Source of the DNA: Paenibacillus gyeongsangnamensis
GTDB taxonomy: Bacteria; Bacillota; Bacilli; Paenibacillales; NBRC-103111
Length of the DNA: 64,000 nucleotides
Direction: 5' to 3'
Assembly: GCF_027533625.1 (NCBI RefSeq)
Contig: NZ_JAQAGZ010000004.1
Coordinates: forward strand, 1 to 64,000
Shown: positions 24,506-32,299 of the stretch, in pieces
How positions within the stretch are numbered: the stretch's first letter is position 1
Layout: every line of letters begins with the position of its first letter
Made by a program: the position numbers and the translations under genes
Notes under the pieces: model-generated
What the model was told of the DNA's origin: nothing
Seen by the model: only the letters and a program-made list of their open reading frames with translations
Databases searched by the model: none

Positions 24506-25510
24506 TTAAACTGACTGCAATTGGCGGCATTTATTGGGAGGAAGGAATAATCTGACCTGCTCGCCAATCGATATTTTTTCCGGATAAGTAACTTCAATTG
24601 GATTTTCAAAATCGGAAACATCTACAAAATACCGATATTTGTGACCTTGAAAGGAACATTGCAGTATTTTTCCTGTAATTATCTGATTTTGGTTAGAGAT
24701 AAAGTACACAGCATTGTCGGAATCAATCAATTGAACATCGTCCGGCCGAATAAAACTCCGAGTGAATTCTCCTTTCTTACGAAGAATATTCGCGGAGCCC
24801 ATGAATCTTGCTACATATTCGGATACGGGCTCATAGTAAAGGGACTCAGGGACTCCGATCTGTTCGCATCTGCCATTTTTTAAAATGACGATCTGATCCG
24901 CCATGCTCATGGCTTCCATCTGGTCATGAGTGACATAAACGACCGTCATATTTAGCTGCTTAAAGATTCGAACCAGTTCATACCTCATCTCATCACGAAG
25001 GCCCGCATCCAAACTTGATAACGGTTCATCCATTAAAATTAATTGCGGTTTAGGCGCAATGGCACGAGCCATTGCGATTCTTTGTTTTTGCCCTCCGGAT
25101 AATTCATGCGGGTATCTTGAAACATAGTCTTCCATATGAAAAATAGCAAGAGTTTCCACGACACGATATTTTAATTCGTTTCCCCTGATTCCGCGAAGCG
25201 TAAGGCCGAATGCTACATTCTCGAATACATTCATATGCGGCCATAAGGCGAAATCTTGAAAAACCATTCCAATATTCCGTTTCTCCGCGGGCACTTCCCT
25301 TCCTTCTTCCGATACGACCGTACCGTCAATGATGATCTTACCGCCGTCGATCGAGGTCAAACCTGCAATGGCTTGCAATAAGGTTGTTTTCCCGCAGCCA
25401 GATGGACCTAGCAACGCTAAGAATGTGCCTTTTTCCATAGAAATGTTAATTCCGGTCAAAACCTGCTTTTCCCCAAATTTTTTACAGACGGATTTAATCT
25501 GGAGACTCAT
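24506..25510 (-). CDS. ABC transporter ATP-binding protein, FbpC/PotA type
   Basis: A 334-residue ATPase: Walker A GPSGCGKTT (residues 35-43), Q-loop VFQDFALWPHM, signature HELSGGQKQR, Walker B LILMDEP, H-loop YVTHDQMEAM, and a C-terminal TOBE-like regulatory region from about 240. It powers the double-length permease encoded just upstream. The start codon overlaps the end of the permease gene region (stop at 25514), with a weak ribosome site, suggesting translational coupling. Confidence 0.92.
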   Translation of the reverse strand: MSLQIKSVCKKFGEKQVLTGINISMEKGTFLALLGPSGCGKTTLLQAIAGLTSIDGGKIIIDGTVVSEEGREVPAEKRNIGMVFQDFALWPHMNVFENVAFGLTLRGIRGNELKYRVVETLAIFHMEDYVSRYPHELSGGQKQRIAMARAIAPKPQLILMDEPLSSLDAGLRDEMRYELVRIFKQLNMTVVYVTHDQMEAMSMADQIVILKNGRCEQIGVPESLYYEPVSEYVARFMGSANILRKKGEFTRSFIRPDDVQLIDSDNAVYFISNQNQIITGKILQCSFQGHKYRYFVDVSDFENPIEVTYPEKISIGEQVRLFLPPNKCRQLQSV

Positions 25511-25513
25511 GTT

Positions 25514-27328
25514 TTAAGTAACCTGCCTTTCTATATCCTGTTGAATCGCTCTCGTTGGAACAGACATCTGAACTTCGGATTGAAGCTTGATAGACACTAC
25601 ATCTTGAACCAGTCGTTTGGAATTCATTTGTTTGATCTTCTGTATAACGTAAATCAATAATTGCCCGACGCCATAAACAATTAAAACTAAAACAATCCCT
25701 AATACAGTGAGAGAGGAGCCTTTTTCCACCATTAATTCGTTATAGAAATGAGAAATTTCAACAGGCAGAAGCTGTTCAGCGGGCGGATGCAGGAGTTCGG
25801 ATACCGGCAGTTCAAACATCAGGTGACTAAAAGTAAGAAACAAAGTCGCGACAACAGTTCCCGAAACCAAAGGAATTAATATTTTACGGAACAAAGTGTA
25901 AATGCCCGCTCCATGGACTTGTCCGGAACTGAGTAAGGAAGGACTGAGCTGGGTGATGGCTCCTATTTGCAAACGTATGGAATAAGGCAAAGAACCCGCA
26001 ATATAAGCCAGGAATACGCAAAATAGTGTTCCGTAAAGATTCAAATGCATAGGAACTAAATAAGGCGCGTTCCAAGCAAACACATATCCGGCTGCCAGTA
26101 CGATGCCTGGAATCGCAATCGTAGACATCGTAAGCACATACAGAATCCTGGTGCTGTATCCTTGACCTCTTTGAATCACAAATGCCAATCCGACGCCGAG
26201 TATTGACACAATCACTGCTGTCCCCATTGAAAGCAACAAGGATCTTTTAACGGCTTGATAGGACTCACTGCCAATCTGTATTGCATTTATATAATTCTGA
26301 AGCGTAAAGTTTGAAGCGATAAATCCACTATTTGTATTTTTCATGAGCGAGCTGATGATCTCGCCGCTCAAAGGTACAAATAATGCGATACTCAAAAATA
26401 AATAAGCGATAATTGAAAGTATAATCGGCTTTCGGTGCGTTAACCGGTAAGGCCGAATTTGATTTTTTATAGTACTGTACGACCCTTTTCCCAAGATCCA
26501 TTTCTGGCTCCATATCGCGAGGCCGATCACTCCAATTAAGATAATTGATAGCACGCCTACCTGAGAAAAATTAGGCGGCGATTGATTTAGAGCCGTATAG
26601 ATGGAATATGAAAGCAAAGGAATATGAGCCTGCGGAACGAGGGCAGCTGCAAATCCAAAATCGCTGACGGACTCGGCAAAAGCTAATGTAGCTCCGGCCA
26701 ATATGGATGGAAACAAAAGGGGCAAATTGATTTTTATCCAAACCAGGAACGATCTGGCTCCGAGTGTTCTTGCGGCTTCTTCATATTCAGGACCTAACCC
26801 GCGCAGCCCCGCTAATACCGAAAAATAAATAACGGGGAATAGACGAAAAGCCATCGCCGCGATGAGCCCTGCAAGTGAAAAAAACCAGTCTAGTCCGCCG
26901 TCCGGTATTCCCAGCAGCTCGCTTAAAAGCCCTTTGCGCTGCATCATCAGTACCCATCCCTCAGCGATCAGATAGGATGGAGTAAAGAAAACGAGCCAAA
27001 TGAATAAAGCAACGAATCTTTCCCCGTGAATCTTATTTCGATAGACCAACACGGCAAGAAAAGTTCCGATAATCGATGCTAAAACAGCTGTACCGCCGCC
27101 CAAAACGAGTGCATAAATAATCGATCTGTACGTGTAATTGTCATTAAAGATAACACTGAAAGATTGTAAGGAGAATTGCGTAAAGCCCTGATCCATCAGT
27201 TTGGGTAACAAACTTTGCAGCAGAACGGTTCCCAATGGATAAGCAACAAGGCCTAGCAGCACGAGTATACTAGGCCATATGAGCATAAACTTCTGTATCT
27301 GGGCTTTACTTAACTTATTTTTGTACAA
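25514..27328 (-). CDS. ABC permease, fused two-domain FbpB type
   Basis: About 600 residues with twelve or so hydrophobic helices in two homologous halves. Each has an EAA-like loop (EYEEAARTLGARSFLVWIKI in the first half, SSGQVHGAGIYTLFRKILIP in the second). This fused form is typical of ferric iron, thiamine and 2-aminoethylphosphonate importers. The start is uncertain: TTG 27328 would overlap the binding-protein gene by 14 bp, and ATG 27286 would begin at the first helix; neither has a good ribosome site. Confidence 0.85.
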   Translation of the reverse strand: MYKNKLSKAQIQKFMLIWPSILVLLGLVAYPLGTVLLQSLLPKLMDQGFTQFSLQSFSVIFNDNYTYRSIIYALVLGGGTAVLASIIGTFLAVLVYRNKIHGERFVALFIWLVFFTPSYLIAEGWVLMMQRKGLLSELLGIPDGGLDWFFSLAGLIAAMAFRLFPVIYFSVLAGLRGLGPEYEEAARTLGARSFLVWIKINLPLLFPSILAGATLAFAESVSDFGFAAALVPQAHIPLLSYSIYTALNQSPPNFSQVGVLSIILIGVIGLAIWSQKWILGKGSYSTIKNQIRPYRLTHRKPIILSIIAYLFLSIALFVPLSGEIISSLMKNTNSGFIASNFTLQNYINAIQIGSESYQAVKRSLLLSMGTAVIVSILGVGLAFVIQRGQGYSTRILYVLTMSTIAIPGIVLAAGYVFAWNAPYLVPMHLNLYGTLFCVFLAYIAGSLPYSIRLQIGAITQLSPSLLSSGQVHGAGIYTLFRKILIPLVSGTVVATLFLTFSHLMFELPVSELLHPPAEQLLPVEISHFYNELMVEKGSSLTVLGIVLVLIVYGVGQLLIYVIQKIKQMNSKRLVQDVVSIKLQSEVQMSVPTRAIQQDIERQVT

Positions 27329-28454
27329 TGTTTTGGGTAAACCATGTTTTAATTTCGTTCTCGTGCTGAGCGCCGAAGATCGGGTCAATCGTATTCCACT
27401 TGATGCCGTCAGGCCGCAAACCCGGTTTCGACGGCGCCCCTTGAATTATGGACTCAAATGTAGCGTCGCCGCCATTTTTGGAAGCTTGAGCAACCTTGAT
27501 GGCCTCTGGAGACAGAACATACTCGACAAATTGTTTAGCGGCGTCCATATGAGGTGCTTTCGCATTAATCGCAATGTTGCTGCTTAACGTTGCAACGCCG
27601 GATGTAGGGTAAATGATTTTAAGATGGTTGTTTGGGTCTTGCATTGCGGTAATGATAGCCGAGTCTTGCGCGACCGCAATTTTAACTGTTCCTTTGATAA
27701 GGTTTTGCAGCGTCGGTCCGTTGGAATCGAAAACGATCATGCCATTGGCTTTCATTTTGCTTACGAAATCCTCGCCCTGGGGAACTCCATTCTGAATTTT
27801 AACCCAGTTTAATACCGTCGTATAGGTCGGCCCGGAGATGCTTGGATTATTCATGGCTACTGCGCCTTTATATTGAGGCTTTAACAAATCCGGCCAATCC
27901 TTTGGAGCTTCCGAATCTTGCAGCAGCGTTGTGTTATAAGCAAGCGCGCCGGAAGTTGTAACCGTTACAGGATGATAGGAGTGATCGCTCGGCTCCAAGC
28001 CTTTCCCCAGATCCGTATAGTTGGCCATGTTAGCAGGAGAGTAGTTTTTCAAAAGCATGCCTTGATCGTTGAGTCCTTGCATGCTGGAGTTTCCGTCAAA
28101 CCATACGATATCCCACTGCGGATTTGGTTTTTCGGCTTGCACTTTAGCTAAGAGCGGTCCTGTACCGGAATCTGCAAGTTTGACCGTAATTCCGGTTTTC
28201 TTTTGAAAAGCATCCGTTACGTCTTTATCGAACCCCATTGCAGAATAGACTACGAGTTCTTTGTCGGTTGTTGTCGTTGAAGATGCGGATGGAGCAGACG
28301 AGCTTGCGGTATTCGAAGTGGACGAGCTTGCTGCAGGTGCTGGAGCGGAATTTGTAGATGCGCTCGAAGTGGAAGTTTTCGCAGTTCCACAAGCTGCTAG
28401 TAATGCAGTGATACATAATAGTGAACTAACTACTGCAAAATATTTTTTTCTCAA
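27315..28454 (-). CDS. Solute-binding lipoprotein, ferric/phosphonate type
   Basis: A 379-residue binding protein. The lipobox LLAAC (Cys22) is followed by a 40-residue Ser/Thr/Ala-rich linker, then ELVVYSAMGFDKDVTDAFQKKTGI, the start of FutA/AfuA/PhnS-like binding domains. TTG 28454 follows GGAGGAG. The ligand (Fe3+, AEP or another small anion) cannot be told: no Tyr-Tyr ferric motif was confirmed. Three phased palindromes overlap its promoter, so expression is probably tightly repressed. Confidence 0.88.
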   Translation of the reverse strand: MRKKYFAVVSSLLCITALLAACGTAKTSTSSASTNSAPAPAASSSTSNTASSSAPSASSTTTTDKELVVYSAMGFDKDVTDAFQKKTGITVKLADSGTGPLLAKVQAEKPNPQWDIVWFDGNSSMQGLNDQGMLLKNYSPANMANYTDLGKGLEPSDHSYHPVTVTTSGALAYNTTLLQDSEAPKDWPDLLKPQYKGAVAMNNPSISGPTYTTVLNWVKIQNGVPQGEDFVSKMKANGMIVFDSNGPTLQNLIKGTVKIAVAQDSAIITAMQDPNNHLKIIYPTSGVATLSSNIAINAKAPHMDAAKQFVEYVLSPEAIKVAQASKNGGDATFESIIQGAPSKPGLRPDGIKWNTIDPIFGAQHENEIKTWFTQNIVQK

Positions 28455-28497
28455 ACAATTTCTCCTCCTAAAGAGTAATTTTTTCTAGTACATTTAG

Positions 28498-28526
28498 ATA
28501 ATATAACAATGGTTACTTTATAACAA
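28498..28526 (-). promoter_or_regulatory. Promoter of the ferric/phosphonate-type importer
   Basis: Minus strand: -35 TTGTTA (28521-28526), 17-nt spacer, -10 TATTAT (28498-28503). The spacer and the -35 are covered by operator copies 1 and 2. Confidence 0.5.
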
Positions 28527-28549
28527 TAGTTACAATATAACCACTGTTA
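28504..28549. repeat. Three phased 17-bp palindromic operators
   Basis: TAACAATGGTTA (28504-28515), TAACAATAGTTA (28521-28532) and TAACCACTGTTA (28538-28549) share TAAC-N4-GTTA and start exactly 17 bp apart, each within a TATAACNNNNGTTA repeat. The array overlaps the predicted promoter of the binding-protein gene, the geometry of a cooperative repressor site. No cognate regulator gene is adjacent. Confidence 0.7.
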
Positions 28550-28641
28550 TAAGTTATTGTAAAGGTTATTTGATCTCACTATTACCTTTCTTTACAACTG
28601 GACACATCGAGATGCAGAAGTGAAAAATAAATGAAAGAACG

Positions 28642-28668
28642 CAAAAAAGGAGCTGCCATGTCAGCTCC
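28642..28668 (-). terminator. Terminator of the epimerase gene
   Basis: Minus strand: stem GGAGCTG/CAGCTCC (28649-28655 and 28662-28668) followed by TTTTTTGCG. Confidence 0.75.
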
Positions 28669-28701
28669 TCCAAAGATCTATCATATACAAACTCCCTTAT
28701 T

Positions 28702-29607
28702 TTAACGGGATGCCATCCATTCCGCTGTTTCATAGATGGCATCTTCCACTCGATATTGCGGATAGAAATTCGTCAATTTAGCCAATTGACTCAAATCATA
28801 TATTCGATGACGAACATAATTTGCCTTATCCGGATTCTTAACTCGAAAATCATTTATATCAATGGAATCGTATTTCAAGCTTACACCTAAGAAATCCGCA
28901 ATGATTTCATAATAGCGAACCATTGTAATACATTGAGATCCCGTGCAATTAAAAATCTGCCCATAACTCGAATCCATCCGAGCAATATGGCTAATGCATT
29001 CAGCAATCTCCTTGTTCCAAACCGGTTGAATCAATAGTTGCCCTTCAGCAATCAAGGTTAAACCCTTACCTTCCCTGATATTGTTCAATAAGTTCGGATC
29101 TCTCCCTTGAGAAACATCAGCCCCAAGCCCTTTACCTTCACCCAGAATATGCGGAGGGCGAAGTATGGTAACAGGAAATTTTCTTTCATTCCATGCATTC
29201 ATGAGGACTGTCTCGCACTGAAGCTTCCCCTCCGCATAGGCAGTTTCCGATTGCTTCAGGGCATCTTCGCGAACTGGAAAAGTAGCTTGCGGATCAAAAG
29301 CATACACATAATCTGTACTAATGAAAACATAATGCTCGATGTTGCCTGCAAAAGCGTCAACTGCTTCAACTGTATCTTGTCCATTGTAGCTCGCGCAATC
29401 CACTACGAGTTGAAAGCGATAATCACTAGATATTTTTTTGAGAGTACCGGGTACCGTTCGGTCAACTTGGAAATATTTTGTGCAGTCCGTCGGGTTTTGT
29501 TGACGGCGGCCAATCGAAAACACTTCCCAGCCTTCACTATACAATTTTTTTACAATGGAGGCTCCCAGAAAACCCGATCCTCCGATGACTAACGCTCGCT
29601 TCCCCAT
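28702..29607 (-). CDS. NAD-dependent epimerase/dehydratase
   Basis: A 301-residue extended short-chain dehydrogenase. The Rossmann motif ALVIGGSGFLGA is at the N-terminus, the catalytic Ser/Thr region is FISTDYVYA, and YAEGK supplies the Tyr-x3-Lys pair. The body resembles nucleotide-sugar or atypical epimerases found beside sugar importers. ATG 29607 has AGGGGTG upstream; the longer frame is not supported. It is monocistronic, ending at the terminator near 28650. The substrate is unknown. Confidence 0.83.
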   Translation of the reverse strand: MGKRALVIGGSGFLGASIVKKLYSEGWEVFSIGRRQQNPTDCTKYFQVDRTVPGTLKKISSDYRFQLVVDCASYNGQDTVEAVDAFAGNIEHYVFISTDYVYAFDPQATFPVREDALKQSETAYAEGKLQCETVLMNAWNERKFPVTILRPPHILGEGKGLGADVSQGRDPNLLNNIREGKGLTLIAEGQLLIQPVWNKEIAECISHIARMDSSYGQIFNCTGSQCITMVRYYEIIADFLGVSLKYDSIDINDFRVKNPDKANYVRHRIYDLSQLAKLTNFYPQYRVEDAIYETAEWMASR

Positions 29608-29726
29608 CTCTTTCACCCCTATATGTGTTTTAATGTTATCATTAAATTTCTTTTGTACGCTCGGCTGTTTTGTTGCCGTCTGGTGGCGGCAGATTCGCAC
29701 AAACAAATATTTTTTCGAACTTGTAA

Positions 29727-29755
29727 TTGAAAAAATCTGTCGAATATTCTATAAT
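29727..29755 (+). promoter_or_regulatory. Sigma-A promoter for the DUF1275 gene
   Basis: -35 TTGAAA (29727-29732), 17 nt, -10 TATAAT (29750-29755). Transcription would begin near 29762, downstream of the ATG at 29758, which excludes that ATG as a start. Confidence 0.6.
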
Positions 29756-29802
29756 TCATGTTGAATTTCTTGACTTTATTAGCGAAAAAGGAGCTGCATA
29801 TT

Positions 29803-30501
29803 TTGTCGCCAACCAATTGTCGAAATATATTGTTACTTTTACTTTGTATGACATCTGGTATCGTCGATGTGATTGGATACCTTGGTCTAGGCCACGTATT
29901 CACGGCCAATATGACCGGAAACATTGTATTGCTCGGCCTAGCAATCGGTCACTCTGAAGGATTAGCTGTCCTTCGCTCGGCGATAGCTTTAACTGGTTTT
30001 ACTATAGGCACTGCTATCGCCGCCGTGATCGTTGGAAGAAATAAGGAAAAGGCTTTTTGGCCGACAACAGTGACGATTGCTTTATGCATTGAAGGTTTGA
30101 CTCTTTTTGCTTATGGTTGCATAGCCAACCCTGGGATGAATGAAAATACAACATATTTTCTTATTTCCCTATTAAGTTTTGCGATGGGAATGCAAACCAC
30201 GGCTGCGAGACGTCTTAGTATTGCAGGTATATCCACTACCGTCCTTACAAATAATTTAGCAAACGTAATCGAAGATATCATTGCTAGCTTCAGTTTGTTA
30301 TCCAGATCAAAAACTCTCGGCAATCGGCTTTCCATGGAGTCTATTCTGCGTATCTCTGCGGTTATTATTTATTGCTTTGGTGCAATAGTTGGTGCGGTTG
30401 CGGAAAACCGATACCCTTTCGCAATTATATGGGTTCCCGTTTCCATTATTGCGATTATCATTCTAACGGTGTTACTATACTTCCGTCCAAAAAAGGGTTG
30501 A
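29803..30501 (+). CDS. DUF1275 (YoaK-family) membrane protein
   Basis: A 232-residue membrane protein with about six hydrophobic segments. GIVDVIGYLGLGHVFTANMTGN is the signature of DUF1275/YoaK, followed by GMQTTAARRLSIAGISTTVLTN. The family function is unknown. I place the start at TTG 29803, which has AAAAAGGAG 9 nt upstream; the ATG at 29758 lies before the predicted transcription start and lacks a ribosome site. Confidence 0.83.
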   Translation: MSPTNCRNILLLLLCMTSGIVDVIGYLGLGHVFTANMTGNIVLLGLAIGHSEGLAVLRSAIALTGFTIGTAIAAVIVGRNKEKAFWPTTVTIALCIEGLTLFAYGCIANPGMNENTTYFLISLLSFAMGMQTTAARRLSIAGISTTVLTNNLANVIEDIIASFSLLSRSKTLGNRLSMESILRISAVIIYCFGAIVGAVAENRYPFAIIWVPVSIIAIIILTVLLYFRPKKG

Positions 30502-30609
30502 CCCTTGAAAGAAATTCTAGTTTATTGACTCCACGTGCAGTTTGTTTTAATTGTTTAACATCTATGCTACAGCTATGCCGTTACCATTATTCCGCTTGCT
30601 ATTTCCTCC

Positions 30610-30757
30610 CTATCCTTTAAAATAATCCGCTCGTTTCATAAAAACCTGTTCCATGCTTTCGTATCTCATCGTGTAATACAGCTTAGGATGTTCCTCCAAA
30701 TCCTCCCAGAAATCACAAACCTGCATGCCAAGTCTGGCAAAAAATTTCGATCAACTC
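30610..30757 (-). pseudogene. C-terminal acetyltransferase-like remnant
   Basis: A start-less minus-strand frame reads FFARLGMQVCDFWEDLEEHP then KLYYTMRYESMEQVFMKRA before a stop at 30610. It resembles the end of a GNAT-type protein, but the family call is weak. No RBS or upstream part is present. The rest of 30502-31018 shows only the terminator at 30907-30934. Confidence 0.35.
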
Positions 30758-30906
30758 CATTTTCAATTATAGATGGTTATTTCTGCAATGAGAAGGAGTG
30801 AATAAATTTATACTAAATTACTTGAAGTTAACTGCTTAACCCGAGACCTTTCCCTTATTTTAGCAAAATGATTTTCGAGATCCAGATAAGACTATTGTAA
30901 CAGTGC

Positions 30907-30934
30907 TAAAACGGGAAGGGCCTCAGCCCTTCCC
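30907..30934 (-). terminator. Terminator of the 31-38 kb operon
   Basis: Minus strand: perfect 9-bp stem GGGAAGGGC/GCCCTTCCC (30913-30921 and 30926-30934) followed by GTTTTAGC. Confidence 0.65.
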
Positions 30935-31018
30935 ATCACATCTTCGCCATATAAAACTCATGGTACAACTCCTGAGCAGGTATGAACCCTGGGTAAGGCG
31001 GGAGAGCTAAAAGGGGTT

Positions 31019-32257
31019 CTAGCCGGTTACAACAGGACTTCTTACCAAATCCTTAATAAGAATGGATCTTCCTTCTTTCATGGATTTGTTCGCAGCAAAG
31101 CCGATCGCATTGGACATCGCACCATCCCAGGATTTCGCCTGTTGATGAAGCGGATCCGATATATTGCCCCGGAAGAGCATCTTTAATAATCTTTCATCAC
31201 CGCCTCCGTGTGCTCCACCGATCACAGGCACTTTAAAGGTAATTTCTTCCTGTTCACGGTTATAAAGCCTTAAGCGGTTGATATCTTCTCCCGCAAAGGG
31301 ACCTACTGCACCATGAAAGGTTTCAGCTTCTATTCTGCCATCGCTGCCGTTTATTGCTAGTTTAAATCCTTCGTAAGGGGAATGAGCCGTTAGTGAATAA
31401 CTCATGAGGGCGCCGCCGGAATATCGTACATTCAAGCTCACGGAATCCTCGATATCGATCTCTTCGGAGAATACGCATTGATCTCGGTAGTATGCATCTA
31501 CGTCTTCACATTCCATATACATTTCCCGGGTTGATTCCTTAGATATATCAAAATAAAACTCACATGAACTTTTATAATTGCATGTCAGACAGCGTGTCCC
31601 TCTTTGCTCACGGGTAGGTCCGTAAAACCGAAGCGTTCCAAAGGCGGAAACCTCGACAGGCTCTTCTTCCAGAAGCCAGTTAATGAAATCGAAATGGTGG
31701 GTTGATTTGTGAATGAGCAGCCCCCCGGAATTTTCTTTTTTGCGGTGCCATCTTCTAAAGTAATCCGCACCGTGATTCGTATCCAGGAACCATTCGAAAT
31801 GCACGCTTAAGATATCCCCTATCGTCCTTTGTTGCAGAAGCTCCTTCAAGCGAGCGGTAAAAGGTCGGTACCGCATGTTGAAAGTTACCGTCACTTTTCG
31901 CCCGGTTCTGCGTTCCGCCTCCAGTATCGCATTACACTTCTCTTCATCAATTGTCATCGGTTTTTCAGTTATTGCGTCGCACCCCATCTCGAGTGCTTTA
32001 ATGATATACTCGTGATGATAGCGGTCTATCGTTGTAACTATAACGATGTCCGGCTTGGCATCGTTAATCATTTCTTCAAAGCTTGAATAGACCGGAAAAT
32101 TCCCTCCGCATTTTTGCTGCAGCAATTGAGCCCGTTTGTAATTTGGATCGTATACGCCAACAATTTGGGCAACGTCTGTGAAATCCTTGGTAATAGGCAA
32201 TGCAAACATGGAAGTACATCTGTTTCCTGCTCCAACAATTGCGTATGTTTTCATCAT
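31019..32257 (-). CDS. Gfo/Idh/MocA-family oxidoreductase with cysteine cluster
   Basis: A 412-residue NAD(P)-dependent oxidoreductase. AIVGAGNR is the Rossmann start, ITEKPM (Glu98-Lys99-Pro100) the family motif, and HKSTHHFDF the catalytic Lys/His segment. Unusually for the family, five cysteines cluster at 223, 226, 232, 250 and 261 (CLTCNYKSSC...C...C), suggesting a bound metal. GAGGAG precedes two adjacent ATGs. It ends the 38-31 kb operon, after the esterase gene, and would oxidise or reduce a sugar released from the imported substrate (inference). Confidence 0.85.
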   Translation of the reverse strand: MMKTYAIVGAGNRCTSMFALPITKDFTDVAQIVGVYDPNYKRAQLLQQKCGGNFPVYSSFEEMINDAKPDIVIVTTIDRYHHEYIIKALEMGCDAITEKPMTIDEEKCNAILEAERRTGRKVTVTFNMRYRPFTARLKELLQQRTIGDILSVHFEWFLDTNHGADYFRRWHRKKENSGGLLIHKSTHHFDFINWLLEEEPVEVSAFGTLRFYGPTREQRGTRCLTCNYKSSCEFYFDISKESTREMYMECEDVDAYYRDQCVFSEEIDIEDSVSLNVRYSGGALMSYSLTAHSPYEGFKLAINGSDGRIEAETFHGAVGPFAGEDINRLRLYNREQEEITFKVPVIGGAHGGGDERLLKMLFRGNISDPLHQQAKSWDGAMSNAIGFAANKSMKEGRSILIKDLVRSPVVTG

Positions 32258-32299
32258 TTTTCGCTCCTCATGATTTATTATTTATCTTGAAACGTCCAA

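Noticed and set aside
28504..28549. CRISPR or plasmid iterons
   Set aside because: Only three 17-bp units, each a palindrome over a promoter, without spacers or replication genes; an operator explains them better.
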